Assembly: GCA_046349215.1 (NCBI GenBank) | Contig: JAXMCV010000003.1 | Location: 1 to 64,000 of the forward strand | DNA from: JAJXWB01 sp046349215 | GTDB taxonomy: Bacteria; Pseudomonadota; Alphaproteobacteria; Rhizobiales; Beijerinckiaceae | Direction: 5' to 3' | Length of the DNA stretch: 64,000 nucleotides | Shown here: positions 53,182-63,925 of the stretch, piece by piece | Layout: each line of letters begins with the position of its first letter | Position numbering within the stretch: the first letter of the stretch is position 1 | The notes under the pieces: model-generated | Told to the model about the DNA's origin: nothing | What the model saw: the letters and a program-made list of their open reading frames with translations, nothing else | Databases searched by the model: none | Translations under genes and position numbers: made by a program

Positions 53182-54350
53182 CACAGGCGCTCCAGAACGA
53201 GGGTGGCCGCGCCATGGCGCGTGCCGAGCGAACCGCCGGTGCCGCTGGCGACGGCGAGATCGCAATTCTTCACCTGCACGGCCGGATGCGCCTCGCCGCG
53301 CAATTGCCGCACCGCTTCGAGCACCTTCGTCAGTCCGCCGCGATTGGCGGGATGGTTGGAGCAGAGGCCGCCCCCGTCGGTGTTGAATGGCAGCTTGCCG
53401 ACGCCTGCGATCAGATTGCCGTCCGAAACGAACCTGCCGCCCTGGCCTTTCTCGCAGAAGCCGAGGTCCTCGATCTGCATGAGAACGGTGATGGTGAAGC
53501 TGTCGTAGATCGAGGCGTATTTGATGTCGGCTGGTTTGACGCCGGCTTCCGCGAAGGCGTCGCGACCTGAAAAACGCACACCACAATAGGAAAGGTCGAC
53601 ACGCCCGCCGTCCGTATGTTTTGGCGCCTCGCCCGCGCCGCGCACGCCGATGACCGGCTTCTTCAGGCTTTTTGCAATTTCGGGCCGCGTGACGATCATC
53701 GCACCGCCGCCGTCGGTGATGACGCAGCAGTCGAGGCGATGCAGCGGGTCGGCGACCAGAGGCGAGTTCACGACTTCTTCCACCGTCACGACATTGCGCA
53801 GCAGCGCATGCGGGTTGTGCTGGGCGTGATGCGAGGCTGCGACCTTGATCCAGGCCAGCTGTTCGGCCGTCGTGCCGAATTCGTGCATGTGGCGCATCGC
53901 CACCATGGCGTACATGTTGGCGATCGTCGGAAAATACGGCTGCTCGAATTGCGCGTCCGGCACGCCGGGCGCAACGATGCGCGGCGCGGTGCCGGTCGCC
54001 ATGCCTTCAGAACGCGGCTTGCCGGCGAGCGTTATCAGCGCGACGTTGCACTTGCCCATGGCGATCGCCTGCGCGGCGTGCGAGACGTGCAGCAGATAGG
54101 ACGAGCCGCCGACGTCGGTCGAATCGACATGCCTGACCTTCAGCCCGAGATAGTCGACCATGGAGATCGGCCCCATGCCCGGCGCGTCCCCGGCGCAGAA
54201 ATAGCCGTCGACATCGTCCTTGGAGAGGCCGGCGTCGGCCAGCGCGCCCTTCGCCACTTCGGCGTGAAGCTGGGCAAGAGACTTGTCGGGCGCGTGGCGC
54301 GTCGGATGTTCGTAAATGCCGGCGATGCACGCCGCGCCCCGGATTCCCAT
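53181..54350 (-). CDS. thiolase-like protein without nucleophilic Cys (SCPx/Ltp2-like)
   Basis: This 389-residue thiolase-fold protein resembles lipid-transfer thiolases and the Ltp2 aldolase: GAACIAGIYEHPTR, DVDGYFCAGDAPG, YDSFTITVLMQIEDLGFCEKG, LPFNTDGGGLCSNHPANRGG, GTGGSLGTRHGAATLVL. The usual nucleophile segment reads STDVGGSSYLLHVSHAA, with Gly/Ser instead of Cys. The coupled DUF35 partner suggests retro-aldol cleavage of a beta-hydroxyacyl-CoA rather than thiolysis. It has the His of NHPANRGG where Ltp2 (recalled) has a Tyr, so exact chemistry is open. The start at 54350 follows GGGAGGAAAGC. Confidence 0.85.
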   Translation of the reverse strand: MGIRGAACIAGIYEHPTRHAPDKSLAQLHAEVAKGALADAGLSKDDVDGYFCAGDAPGMGPISMVDYLGLKVRHVDSTDVGGSSYLLHVSHAAQAIAMGKCNVALITLAGKPRSEGMATGTAPRIVAPGVPDAQFEQPYFPTIANMYAMVAMRHMHEFGTTAEQLAWIKVAASHHAQHNPHALLRNVVTVEEVVNSPLVADPLHRLDCCVITDGGGAMIVTRPEIAKSLKKPVIGVRGAGEAPKHTDGGRVDLSYCGVRFSGRDAFAEAGVKPADIKYASIYDSFTITVLMQIEDLGFCEKGQGGRFVSDGNLIAGVGKLPFNTDGGGLCSNHPANRGGLTKVLEAVRQLRGEAHPAVQVKNCDLAVASGTGGSLGTRHGAATLVLERL

Positions 54351-54448
54351 GCGCTTGCTTTCCTCCCTGTGATTTGCGTGCGATCTTAGGGGACAAGAGG
54401 CGAGCTTCGCAATGCGAGGCCCGCACACAAGACATGCGGGAGGAGCGG

Positions 54449-55600
54449 ATGCGCCGCGCATTCGATGGGCTGAAGGTTCTCGATTTCTCCACGACCATCG
54501 CGGGGCCGTATTGCGCGCGGCTGCTCGCAGATCTCGGCGCCGATGTCGTCAAGATCGAATCCCCCGACGGCGACGTACTGCGCAGCCGTCCGCCGTTGCG
54601 CAACGGCGCGAGCACCGCATGGGGCCAGCTCAACGCGGGCAAGCGGAGCATCGTCCTCGACCTGAAGAAGCCGGCGGCCATCGATGCGGTTCACCGGCTG
54701 GCGGAGCAGGCGGACGTGCTGGTGGAAAATTATCGGCCGGGCGTCATGAAACGGCTCGGGCTCGATTATCCGACGCTGCACGCCGTCAATCCACGCCTCG
54801 TCTATTGCGCCATGTCGGGCTATGGCCAGACGGGACCCGGCGCCGAAAAGCCGGCCTACGCGCCGGTCGTTCACGCGGCCTCCGGCTATGATCTCGCTCA
54901 CCTGTCCTATCAGCCCGGCCGTGCGCGTCCCGATTATTGCGGCGTGTTCCACGCCGACGTGGTCAGCGGCGCCTATGCCTTCGGCGCCATTTCGACCGCG
55001 CTCTACCAGCGCGAGAAGACCGGCATGGGCCAGCAGATCGACGTGTCGATGCTCGAATCCATGCTCAGCCTGACGGTGAACGAATTGCAATGGTCGCAAT
55101 TCGAAGTCGAAAAGCCGTCGCGGCCGATGTTCGGGCCGGTCGAGACACAGGACGGTTTCGTGATAGTCGCCGTCGTCACCGAACGCGCCTTCCAGAATTT
55201 CGTGACCGCCGCCGGGCGCGCCGATTTCATCAACGATCCGCGCTTCAGGGAATATTCCAACCGTCGCACCAACTGGGGCGAACTGATGGAGGAAATCGAG
55301 CACTGGTCGCGCAAGCTGACGCGCGAAGAGTGCATCGCCGCGCTGGAAAAGCACGACGTGCCGTGTTCGGCCTATCGCACGGTGGCCGAGGCGCTCGAGG
55401 ACCCACAGATCGCCTGGCGCGAGGCCTTCGTGGAGGTGACCGACGCCGGCGGTCCCTTCAAGGCGCTCAATCCGCCGTTCCGGATGACGGATTCCGCGAC
55501 CCGCGTCGGCAGGCATTCGGCGGCGCTGGGCGAACATACGCGCGCCGTGCTGAAGGACGCGGGCTACGATCACGAAGAGATCAAGAAGATCATGGGGTGA
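54449..55600 (+). CDS. CaiB/BaiF type III CoA-transferase
   Basis: This 383-residue protein has VLDFSTTIAGPYCARLLADLGADVVKIESPDGD, LVENYRPGVMKRLG, AMSGYGQTGP and the catalytic Asp region GVFHADVVSGAYAFGAI. The C-terminal part has the usual small domain and ends EEIKKIMG. Unlike the protein at 23385, it lacks the racemase GHDINY/GDYGGG pair, so it is more likely a true CoA-transferase. The start at 54449 follows GGGAGGAG. It faces away from the thiolase-like gene. Confidence 0.85.
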   Translation: MRRAFDGLKVLDFSTTIAGPYCARLLADLGADVVKIESPDGDVLRSRPPLRNGASTAWGQLNAGKRSIVLDLKKPAAIDAVHRLAEQADVLVENYRPGVMKRLGLDYPTLHAVNPRLVYCAMSGYGQTGPGAEKPAYAPVVHAASGYDLAHLSYQPGRARPDYCGVFHADVVSGAYAFGAISTALYQREKTGMGQQIDVSMLESMLSLTVNELQWSQFEVEKPSRPMFGPVETQDGFVIVAVVTERAFQNFVTAAGRADFINDPRFREYSNRRTNWGELMEEIEHWSRKLTREECIAALEKHDVPCSAYRTVAEALEDPQIAWREAFVEVTDAGGPFKALNPPFRMTDSATRVGRHSAALGEHTRAVLKDAGYDHEEIKKIMG

Positions 55601-55636
55601 TGTATCTGCCGCGCCCACGCCGGCGGGAATGACGCT

Positions 55637-56839
55637 TCAGGCCTGCGGGCACGCCGCCCTGATGTGCGCCAGCAACGCCTCGTGCGTCGCGGTCGGACGC
55701 CAGCCACGCCGAACGGTCAGGCCAATGCGCCGCGCGCTGCCCGGCGTCTTGACCGGCAGCGGCGCCAGCAATCCGAGTTCCTGCTCCATCACGATCTGAT
55801 TGGTCGAGATCAGCGTCAGCCGGTCGCCGCGCAGCAGGGCGCCGCGCATCATGACCAGCGAGCTCGTCTCGATCAGGCCGGGCAGGTTCGCGCGCGCTTC
55901 CGGCGAAAACATCCGTTCGAAATAGGCCCGCGTCGGCGCGCCGGGCGGCGACACGACCCAGGGGTAAGCCATGAGATCGTCCTCGCCGATCTTCTTCCTG
56001 GCAAACAGCGGGTGGCCGACGCGCGCCACCACCGACAGGGGATCGTCGAACAACGGAATCTGCTCGATGTCCTCGATCGGCGCCGGTTCGCGCAACGCGC
56101 CGATCAGCACGTCGATCTCGCCGTGCCGCAATCCGTACAGCAGATCGTCATAAGGACCATCATAGACGCGGACGCAGACATTCGGACGCTCGCGCGTCAG
56201 GCGATCGATCGCCTCGGGCAGGATGTGACTGCGCGCCAGCGGCATGGCGCCGACGACGACGCGCCCGGAATCGCCGCCGAGCAGTTCCGACACTTCGTGG
56301 AAGCCGTGCTCGACTTCGACGAAGGCGAGCTTGGCCTGCTGCGCCAGGAATTCGGCCGCCCGCGTCAACTCGATGCCCTGCCCCTTGCTCTCGAACAGGG
56401 GCAGGCCGGCCAGCCGTTCCAGTTCCTTGGCGGCGCGATGGATGGAGGGCTGCGACAGGCCGACCGCGCGCGCCGCCAGGCTGAAATTGCCGGCGCCCGA
56501 GACCGCGATCAGCGCGCGCAATTGCGCGACGGTCATCTGGCGGTCGAGATCGGGGGCGGCGCGGCCGCGACCGGCCGTCCGGGCGATCTCGCGCGCCGCC
56601 AGATGCAGGAATTCCAGCGCGCGATTGGCGCGGGCGCAGAACAGACGACCGGCGGCCGTCGTCGCCATGCCGTCGGCGCCCTGCTCGAACAGGGGAGCGC
56701 CGAGGCGCGCCTCCAGCTTGTCGATCGCCTGGGTGATCGCGGGTTGGGACAGGTGAATCCGCTCCGCCGCCCGGCTGACGCTGCGCGTCTCGGTGACTGT
56801 CGTGAAGGCCCGCAGGTGCCTGAGGTTGGGGATTTCCAT
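55637..56839 (-). CDS. LysR-type regulator with two N-terminal DNA-binding domains
   Basis: This 400-residue regulator is about 100 residues longer than normal. Residues 5-62 are a LysR winged helix (LRHLRAFTTVTETRSVSRAAERIHLSQPAITQAI), and a second, independent one follows at about 102-161 (MTVAQLRALIAVSGAGNFSLAARAVGLSQPSIHRAA). The effector-binding domain begins near 185 (GRVVVGAMPLARSHILPEAI). Tandem HTH would let a dimer offer four recognition helices. The divergent neighbour is the aldolase-fold gene, which it probably controls. Confidence 0.9.
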   Translation of the reverse strand: MEIPNLRHLRAFTTVTETRSVSRAAERIHLSQPAITQAIDKLEARLGAPLFEQGADGMATTAAGRLFCARANRALEFLHLAAREIARTAGRGRAAPDLDRQMTVAQLRALIAVSGAGNFSLAARAVGLSQPSIHRAAKELERLAGLPLFESKGQGIELTRAAEFLAQQAKLAFVEVEHGFHEVSELLGGDSGRVVVGAMPLARSHILPEAIDRLTRERPNVCVRVYDGPYDDLLYGLRHGEIDVLIGALREPAPIEDIEQIPLFDDPLSVVARVGHPLFARKKIGEDDLMAYPWVVSPPGAPTRAYFERMFSPEARANLPGLIETSSLVMMRGALLRGDRLTLISTNQIVMEQELGLLAPLPVKTPGSARRIGLTVRRGWRPTATHEALLAHIRAACPQA

Positions 56840-57010
56840 CGTTGCACCAAGGCGCGCGGAGGCCGGCCGTTCCTTTCAATCCTCCTATACTATAGCCAGA
56901 ACTTATGGGGCGCCGGAAATTCGAAATGGCCGGGCGCGGCCGCCGCCCGATAATCCGCGCCTTACAAAGGCCACGGCTCTACCGCCGGCCGCCAGGAAGG
57001 GTGAAACGCC

Positions 57011-57682
57011 ATGGGCATCGTCCGCACGAAGATCGAACGCGCCGACCAGGCGATCATCGACGGCCTCGCCGAATGCGGCGTCGCCACGGTGCACGAGGCG
57101 CAGGGCCGCATAGGCCTGCTCGCCTCCTATATGCGGCCGGTCTGGCGCGGAGCGAAGCTGGCGGCGTCGGCCGTCACGGTTTCCGTGCCTCCCGCCGACA
57201 ATTGGATGATCCATGTCGCGGTCGAGCAGATCCAGAAGGGCGACATCATGGTGGTCGCGCCGACATCGCCGAGCGACGCCGGCTATTTCGGCGACCTGCT
57301 GGCGGGTTCGCTGCAGGCGCGCGGCTGCAAGGGCCTCGTCATCGACGCTGGCGTGCGCGACACGGCCGATCTCGAGGAGATGAAATTCCCGGTCTGGTCG
57401 AAGGCCGTCTCGGCGCAGGGCACGGTCAAGGAGACGCTCGGCGACGTGAACCTGCCGCTCGTCTGCGCCAGCCAGCTCGTCAATCCCGGCGATGTCATCG
57501 TCGCGGACGACGATGGCGTCTGCGTCGTGCGGCGCGAGGACGCCGCCGATGTCCTGAAGAAGGCGCAGGCGCGCATCGCCAACGAGGCGGAAAAGCGCGA
57601 GAAGCTGAATTCCGGCGTGCTCGGCCTCGACCTCTACAAGATGCGGGAGGGGCTGGCGGCCAAGGGGCTGAAATACGTCTGA
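57011..57682 (+). CDS. CHA/HMG aldolase-like RraA-fold protein
   Basis: This 223-residue protein has the RraA fold with GDLLAGSLQARGCKGLVIDAGVRDTADL, the metal/pyruvate-binding motif GxxxxxxARxxGxxGxVIDGxVRD with Asp in VRD. The length and the C-terminal extension (KLNSGVLGLDLYKMREGL) match 4-carboxy-4-hydroxy-2-oxoadipate aldolases of protocatechuate 4,5-cleavage and gallate pathways, rather than the shorter RNase E regulator RraA. It would release pyruvate and oxaloacetate. It is divergent from the double-HTH LysR gene. Confidence 0.8.
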   Translation: MGIVRTKIERADQAIIDGLAECGVATVHEAQGRIGLLASYMRPVWRGAKLAASAVTVSVPPADNWMIHVAVEQIQKGDIMVVAPTSPSDAGYFGDLLAGSLQARGCKGLVIDAGVRDTADLEEMKFPVWSKAVSAQGTVKETLGDVNLPLVCASQLVNPGDVIVADDDGVCVVRREDAADVLKKAQARIANEAEKREKLNSGVLGLDLYKMREGLAAKGLKYV

Positions 57683-57779
57683 GGTCGCGCGGTTTCGCGA
57701 CAGGACGACGACGTTCGACGCAACGGCAAACTCACCATAGACTCCTCTCGCGCGCCGCGCGAAAGGACCTCCCGCCAAC

Positions 57780-58628
57780 ATGAGCAACCTGCCCCGCGAA
57801 ATTCTCAGTGTCGCCGACGCGCGCGCGCTCGAAGCGTGCGCGGCACGCTACGAGACGCCCTGCGGCGACGGCCGGATGATCTGGCATGCGTGGGGCGACG
57901 GCGCGCCGATCGTGCTGTTGCATGGCGGGTCGGGAAGCTGGGCGCATTGGGCGCGCAACATTCCCGCGCTGGTTTCGGCCGGCCGCAGGGTCTATGCGCC
58001 GGACATGCCCGGCTGCGGAGAGTCCGACCGGCCTCCAACGGGCGAGGACGGCGACGCGCTGCCGCCGTGGATCGAAACCGGCGCTGTCGCACTCGGCCTC
58101 GACACGTTCGATCTCGTCGGCTTTTCCTTCGGCGCGATGGTCGCCGGTTTCTACGCCGCTTCCTTTCCGTCGCGCGTCAAGCGGCTGGTGCTGGTCGGCG
58201 CGCCGGGATTCAATCGCACGCCCGGCCCCAAGGCGAACCTGAAGGAATGGCTGCGCCTGCCCGACGGACCGGAGCGCGAGGCGGCCTTCCGCCACAACAT
58301 CCGCGCGCTGATGGTGGCGCGCGACGAGACGGTCGATGATCTGTCGCTCACGCTTTACGTCGAGGCCCTGAAACAGGATCGCCTGACCAAGCGGCGCATT
58401 GCGGCGACCGACGTTTCGCTCGACATCATGCCGCAGATCCGCTGTCCGGTCTGGGGCGTGTGGGGCGCGGACGACGTGCTGTATCGAAATCGCCGGGACG
58501 TTGCGGAATACGGAATGCGCCAGGCGCCCGACTTGCGTGAAATCGAATTCGTGCCGCATGCCGGTCATTGGGTGCAGTACGAGGAATGGCGCATTTTCGA
58601 CGCGCTGCTGGCGCGCTGGCTCGCCTGA
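57780..58628 (+). CDS. alpha/beta hydrolase
   Basis: This 282-residue protein has IVLLHGGSGSWAHWARNIP, YAPDMPGCGESDRP, the elbow VGFSFGAMVAGFYAA (Ser) and VPHAGHWVQYE (His). The HGGSGSWAHW start is frequent among meta-cleavage product hydrolases and esterases. Its position, 97 nt after the aldolase-like gene and under the same LysR, suggests a role in the same ring-cleavage-type pathway. The end of the gene is 1 nt from the convergent BON gene's stop. Confidence 0.82.
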   Translation: MSNLPREILSVADARALEACAARYETPCGDGRMIWHAWGDGAPIVLLHGGSGSWAHWARNIPALVSAGRRVYAPDMPGCGESDRPPTGEDGDALPPWIETGAVALGLDTFDLVGFSFGAMVAGFYAASFPSRVKRLVLVGAPGFNRTPGPKANLKEWLRLPDGPEREAAFRHNIRALMVARDETVDDLSLTLYVEALKQDRLTKRRIAATDVSLDIMPQIRCPVWGVWGADDVLYRNRRDVAEYGMRQAPDLREIEFVPHAGHWVQYEEWRIFDALLARWLA

Positions 58629-59081
58629 TCAGCGGCTTTGCTTCGCAATCTTCAGATCATTGCGGACGCACTCGACGCCCTCGACGGATTTCGCACGGGC
58701 GTTCGCGCGCTCTCGCATGGCATGGGAGCCAACCACGCCGGTTAGCACCGCCGCGCCTTCCGTCACCGCGACCTCGACGGCGGCATGATCGATGTCCGCA
58801 TCCGCTTCGAGCTCCGCCGCGATCTTTTCGCGGATATGCACGTCCCTGCCGTCGGTCGGCGCGCCACCCGTGTATTCGCCGTGGCTGCGACCTACATCGC
58901 CGCCGCCGCCGAACGGGCCGTAGCCGCGATGCCAGGCCTTCGTGTCGCGACCATAGTCTTCGCCATAGCCGTCGGGCGTTTCCTCCCACCCGGTCCCGGC
59001 CTCTTTCACGAGACGCTCCGGCGTCTGCGGCCCCGTGTCCTCGCCACCGCGGCGGATCGTCTTCTCATGCTCGCGCGCCAT
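58629..59081 (-). CDS. BON-domain protein
   Basis: This 150-residue protein has a polar, Gly/Asp-rich N-terminal half (EDYGRDTKAWHRGYGPFGGGGDVGRS) and one BON domain (about 80-145: HIREKIAAELEADADIDHAAVEVAVTEGAAVLTGVVGSHAMRERA). There is no signal peptide, so the protein is probably cytoplasmic or binds the membrane surface. BON domains bind phospholipids and are common in osmotic-stress proteins. GGAGGGG lies 4 nt before the ATG. Confidence 0.85.
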   Translation of the reverse strand: MAREHEKTIRRGGEDTGPQTPERLVKEAGTGWEETPDGYGEDYGRDTKAWHRGYGPFGGGGDVGRSHGEYTGGAPTDGRDVHIREKIAAELEADADIDHAAVEVAVTEGAAVLTGVVGSHAMRERANARAKSVEGVECVRNDLKIAKQSR

Positions 59082-59137
59082 ATTCCCCTCCTGCTGTCCA
59101 GGCTGAGGAACGAGGCGCGCGACGATCCGTTCCGTGT

Positions 59138-60187
59138 TTATGCCGGCAGCGAATCCTTCAGCAGCCAGGCTTGCGCATCGGCATCGGCCAGCGCAGGCAT
59201 GATTTCGTGGGCGAAACTTCCGATGGAGGCGTGCGCCTCGTCGTAAGTCATGTCGCCGAAGACGAACGAACCTTCGAAATATGTGACGCCCGTCGCGGCG
59301 ATCTGCTCGGCCAGTCGCGCGCGCACCGTCTCCGCCGAACCGACCAGAGCGCCGCCGGCGGCAATCACCGGTTCGATGCTGTCGGGAAGGTTCATCGTCA
59401 GCGGCGATCCGCCGAAATCGCGCCACAGCCGCCAGAAGCTCTTGACGAACACCTTCCATGCTCGACCCGCGATGGCGCGCGCTTCGTCATCCGTGGCGCC
59501 GACATAGACGAAGCGATTGAGGCCGATCAGCGGCTTCGCGCCGGTATGGCCGGAGCGGATATATTCGTCCTTGTAGGCTGCGGCGACCGCCTTCACGCGG
59601 TCGAGCGGGCCGGAGGCGATGACGTTGTAGCCCTCGCGGGCCGGCCATATCGCCGATTCAGCCGAGCCTGCGACATACCAGATCGGCGGGTGCGGCTTCT
59701 GTACGGGCCGCATGGCGACGGGAACGCCGTCGTAGCTGAACTTCTTGCCCTGGTGATCGAGACGACCCTTCATCAATCCCTGCATGACGATCTCGAACGT
59801 CTCCTTATAGGAGTCGAGCGCGTCAGCAGGCTCGACGCCCATGAATCGCACTTCGTGCGGCGAGGCGCCGCGACCGATGCCGATCTCGAACCGTCCGCCG
59901 CTCAGTCCGTCGAGCATGCAGATCTCCTCGATCAGCCTCAACGGATTGTAGGAGGGCAGGATGTAGACCAGCGGGCCGAGGCGGATGCGCTTCGTGCGCT
60001 GCGCGACGGCCGCGAGAAAGACGCTCGGGCTTGGCGTCGTCGATAGCGGCGTCGAATGATGCTCGCTCTGGTGGTAGATGTGAAAGCCCAACTCGTCATA
60101 AAGCTCGGCAAGCGCCAGCCGCTGCGCATAATGGTCCGGCAGCGGCCTGCCTGAATCGTCGTGCTGGTCGAAAATCCCGAATTTCAT
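59138..60187 (-). CDS. LLM-class flavin-dependent oxidoreductase
   Basis: This 349-residue protein has the luciferase-like fold: MKFGIFDQHDDSG, YQSEHHSTPLSTTPSPSVFLAAVAQRT, LEEICMLDGLSGGRFEIGIGRGASPHE, PPIWYVAGSAESAIWPA. It is a bacterial-luciferase-like monooxygenase or F420/FMN enzyme that may oxidise an organic sulphur, amine or terpene substrate. It lies 15 nt downstream of an amidase with which it is likely co-transcribed. Confidence 0.88.
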   Translation of the reverse strand: MKFGIFDQHDDSGRPLPDHYAQRLALAELYDELGFHIYHQSEHHSTPLSTTPSPSVFLAAVAQRTKRIRLGPLVYILPSYNPLRLIEEICMLDGLSGGRFEIGIGRGASPHEVRFMGVEPADALDSYKETFEIVMQGLMKGRLDHQGKKFSYDGVPVAMRPVQKPHPPIWYVAGSAESAIWPAREGYNVIASGPLDRVKAVAAAYKDEYIRSGHTGAKPLIGLNRFVYVGATDDEARAIAGRAWKVFVKSFWRLWRDFGGSPLTMNLPDSIEPVIAAGGALVGSAETVRARLAEQIAATGVTYFEGSFVFGDMTYDEAHASIGSFAHEIMPALADADAQAWLLKDSLPA

Positions 60188-60202
60188 CGCCCCCTCCGAT
60201 TC

Positions 60203-61654
60203 CTAAAGCCAGCCCGGCGGCGGCGTGAAGCCGCGATATTCGCGCTCGAGCAATTGCGCGAAGCGGATGGCCCGATAATCGAGATATTGCGGCGCCACGA
60301 TCTGCACGCCCACGGGCAATCCGTCCGCGGCGATGCCGATGGGCGCGATGGTCGAGGGCAGGAAGACCATGCCGGAATAGCCGGCCCAGAACATCTGCGT
60401 CGTCGAGGGCTGCGGCTTTCCATCGACGGAGATCATGCGCTCCCAGCGTTCGCCTGTCTGCATGTGCGGAAAGGCCGTCGACGCGGCGGTCGGGCAGAGC
60501 AGCAGATCGAAGCGTGTGAAGAATTTTTCCCAGTCGCGCCGCATGCGGTGGCGGATGTTGTCCCAACTCAGCCATTCGCGATGGCTCATCGTATTGGCGC
60601 GCGCGTGCCAGGCGTAATAGTCGCTGCGCCCATGTAAAGTGTCGCGGTGGGCGGCGAGTTTCTCCCACACCTTCTGGTCCATGCCGCCGCTGGTCGCGGC
60701 GCGCAGCAGCATGATGTAGGCCTCGTGCGCTTCCGCCGGATCGACGGGCCGCGCCTCCATGTCGACATGCGCGCCCTGATTGCGCAGGAAATCGGCGAGC
60801 TTCTCGATCTCGCCACGCACGGCGGCGTCGACCGGCGCGGTATCGGCTGTCGGCATGACGGCGACGCGCAGGTCCGCAAACTTCATGTCCTTCGGCTTCG
60901 GCAGGTTCAGCGTCCAGCCGCGCGCATCGATGGCGTCGGGGCCGGCGATGATATCAAGCGAGGTTTCGAGATCATGCGCCGAACGCGCCAGGGGTCCGAT
61001 CACCGCGATGTCGAGAAAGGAATACGAATCCGGCAATTGATGGCCGTCGCTCGGGCAGATGCCGAAGGTTGGCTTGTGGCCGTACACGCCGCAGTAGTGA
61101 GCGGGATTGCGGATCGAGGCGCCAATGTCGCTGCCGAGTTCGAGACCTGTCAGGCCGCCGGCCAGCGCCGCGGCGCTGCCGCCGGACGAACCGCCGGGCG
61201 TTCGCCCGACGTTCCAGGGATTGTTCGCCGTGCCGTAGACAGGGTTGAAGGATTGCCAGTCGGCGAGCGCCGCCGGCACGTTGGTCTTGCCGAACACGAC
61301 GGCGCCGGCGCGCTGCAACCGTTCCACCGCGAGCGCGGTGCGACCAGCGACATTGTCCGCGAAGGCAGGCATGCCCCATGTCGAGCGCAGTCCCGGCAGG
61401 TCGAAGGATTCCTTCACGGTCATCGGGACGCCGTGCAGCGGGCCGGCGCTTTCGCCGCGCGCGGTCTGCGCATCTCGTTCGGCGGCCGCCTTGCGCGCGA
61501 CATCGACCTGTTCGGCAATGATTGCGTTGATGCGCGGATTGAGGCGCTCGACCCGGCGCAGATAGAGATCGAGCAATTCGACAGCGCCGATATTCTTTTC
61601 GCGCAGCATCCGGGCCAGCGTCGTCGCAGACGCGAAGGCGAGCTTTTCATCCAT
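60203..61654 (-). CDS. amidase-signature hydrolase
   Basis: This 483-residue amidase has the catalytic Lys in GVPMTVKESFDLPG, cis-Ser in TPGGSSGGSAAALAGG and Ser nucleophile in GSDIGASIRNPAHYCGVYG. The C-terminal ADGLPVGVQIVAPQYLD is typical. It is distinct from the amidase at 44010. The start is uncertain: ATG at 61654 is taken, but a GTG nine codons upstream (61681) is in frame. It precedes the LLM oxidoreductase with 15 nt between them. Confidence 0.88.
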   Translation of the reverse strand: MDEKLAFASATTLARMLREKNIGAVELLDLYLRRVERLNPRINAIIAEQVDVARKAAAERDAQTARGESAGPLHGVPMTVKESFDLPGLRSTWGMPAFADNVAGRTALAVERLQRAGAVVFGKTNVPAALADWQSFNPVYGTANNPWNVGRTPGGSSGGSAAALAGGLTGLELGSDIGASIRNPAHYCGVYGHKPTFGICPSDGHQLPDSYSFLDIAVIGPLARSAHDLETSLDIIAGPDAIDARGWTLNLPKPKDMKFADLRVAVMPTADTAPVDAAVRGEIEKLADFLRNQGAHVDMEARPVDPAEAHEAYIMLLRAATSGGMDQKVWEKLAAHRDTLHGRSDYYAWHARANTMSHREWLSWDNIRHRMRRDWEKFFTRFDLLLCPTAASTAFPHMQTGERWERMISVDGKPQPSTTQMFWAGYSGMVFLPSTIAPIGIAADGLPVGVQIVAPQYLDYRAIRFAQLLEREYRGFTPPPGWL

Positions 61655-61720
61655 CGGGGCGTTTCCGTTCTTCTCGTTCACGCCCAGTGTAGAAGCCGGA
61701 CCGCTCGCGAGAAAGGCGTC

Positions 61721-63814
<2,094 letters not shown>

Positions 63815-63925
63815 GGTTCAACCCCGCGACGGACGCGCGTTTCGCGGCCCGCCGTCTGCTTGTGGCCAATAGATGCTTTTCCGTGCCCGGGTCAATGGCG
63901 CCTGGACGCCCGGATCGGCGGGGAG

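Noticed and set aside
56840..57010. definite LysR binding site (ATAG-N7-TTAT near 56890) in the aldolase/LysR spacer
   Set aside because: The dyad is weak and imperfect, so I could not support it as an annotated operator.
57011..57682. RNase E inhibitor RraA
   Set aside because: The length (223 versus about 160 residues), the C-terminal extension and the LysR/hydrolase context fit CHA-type aldolases better.
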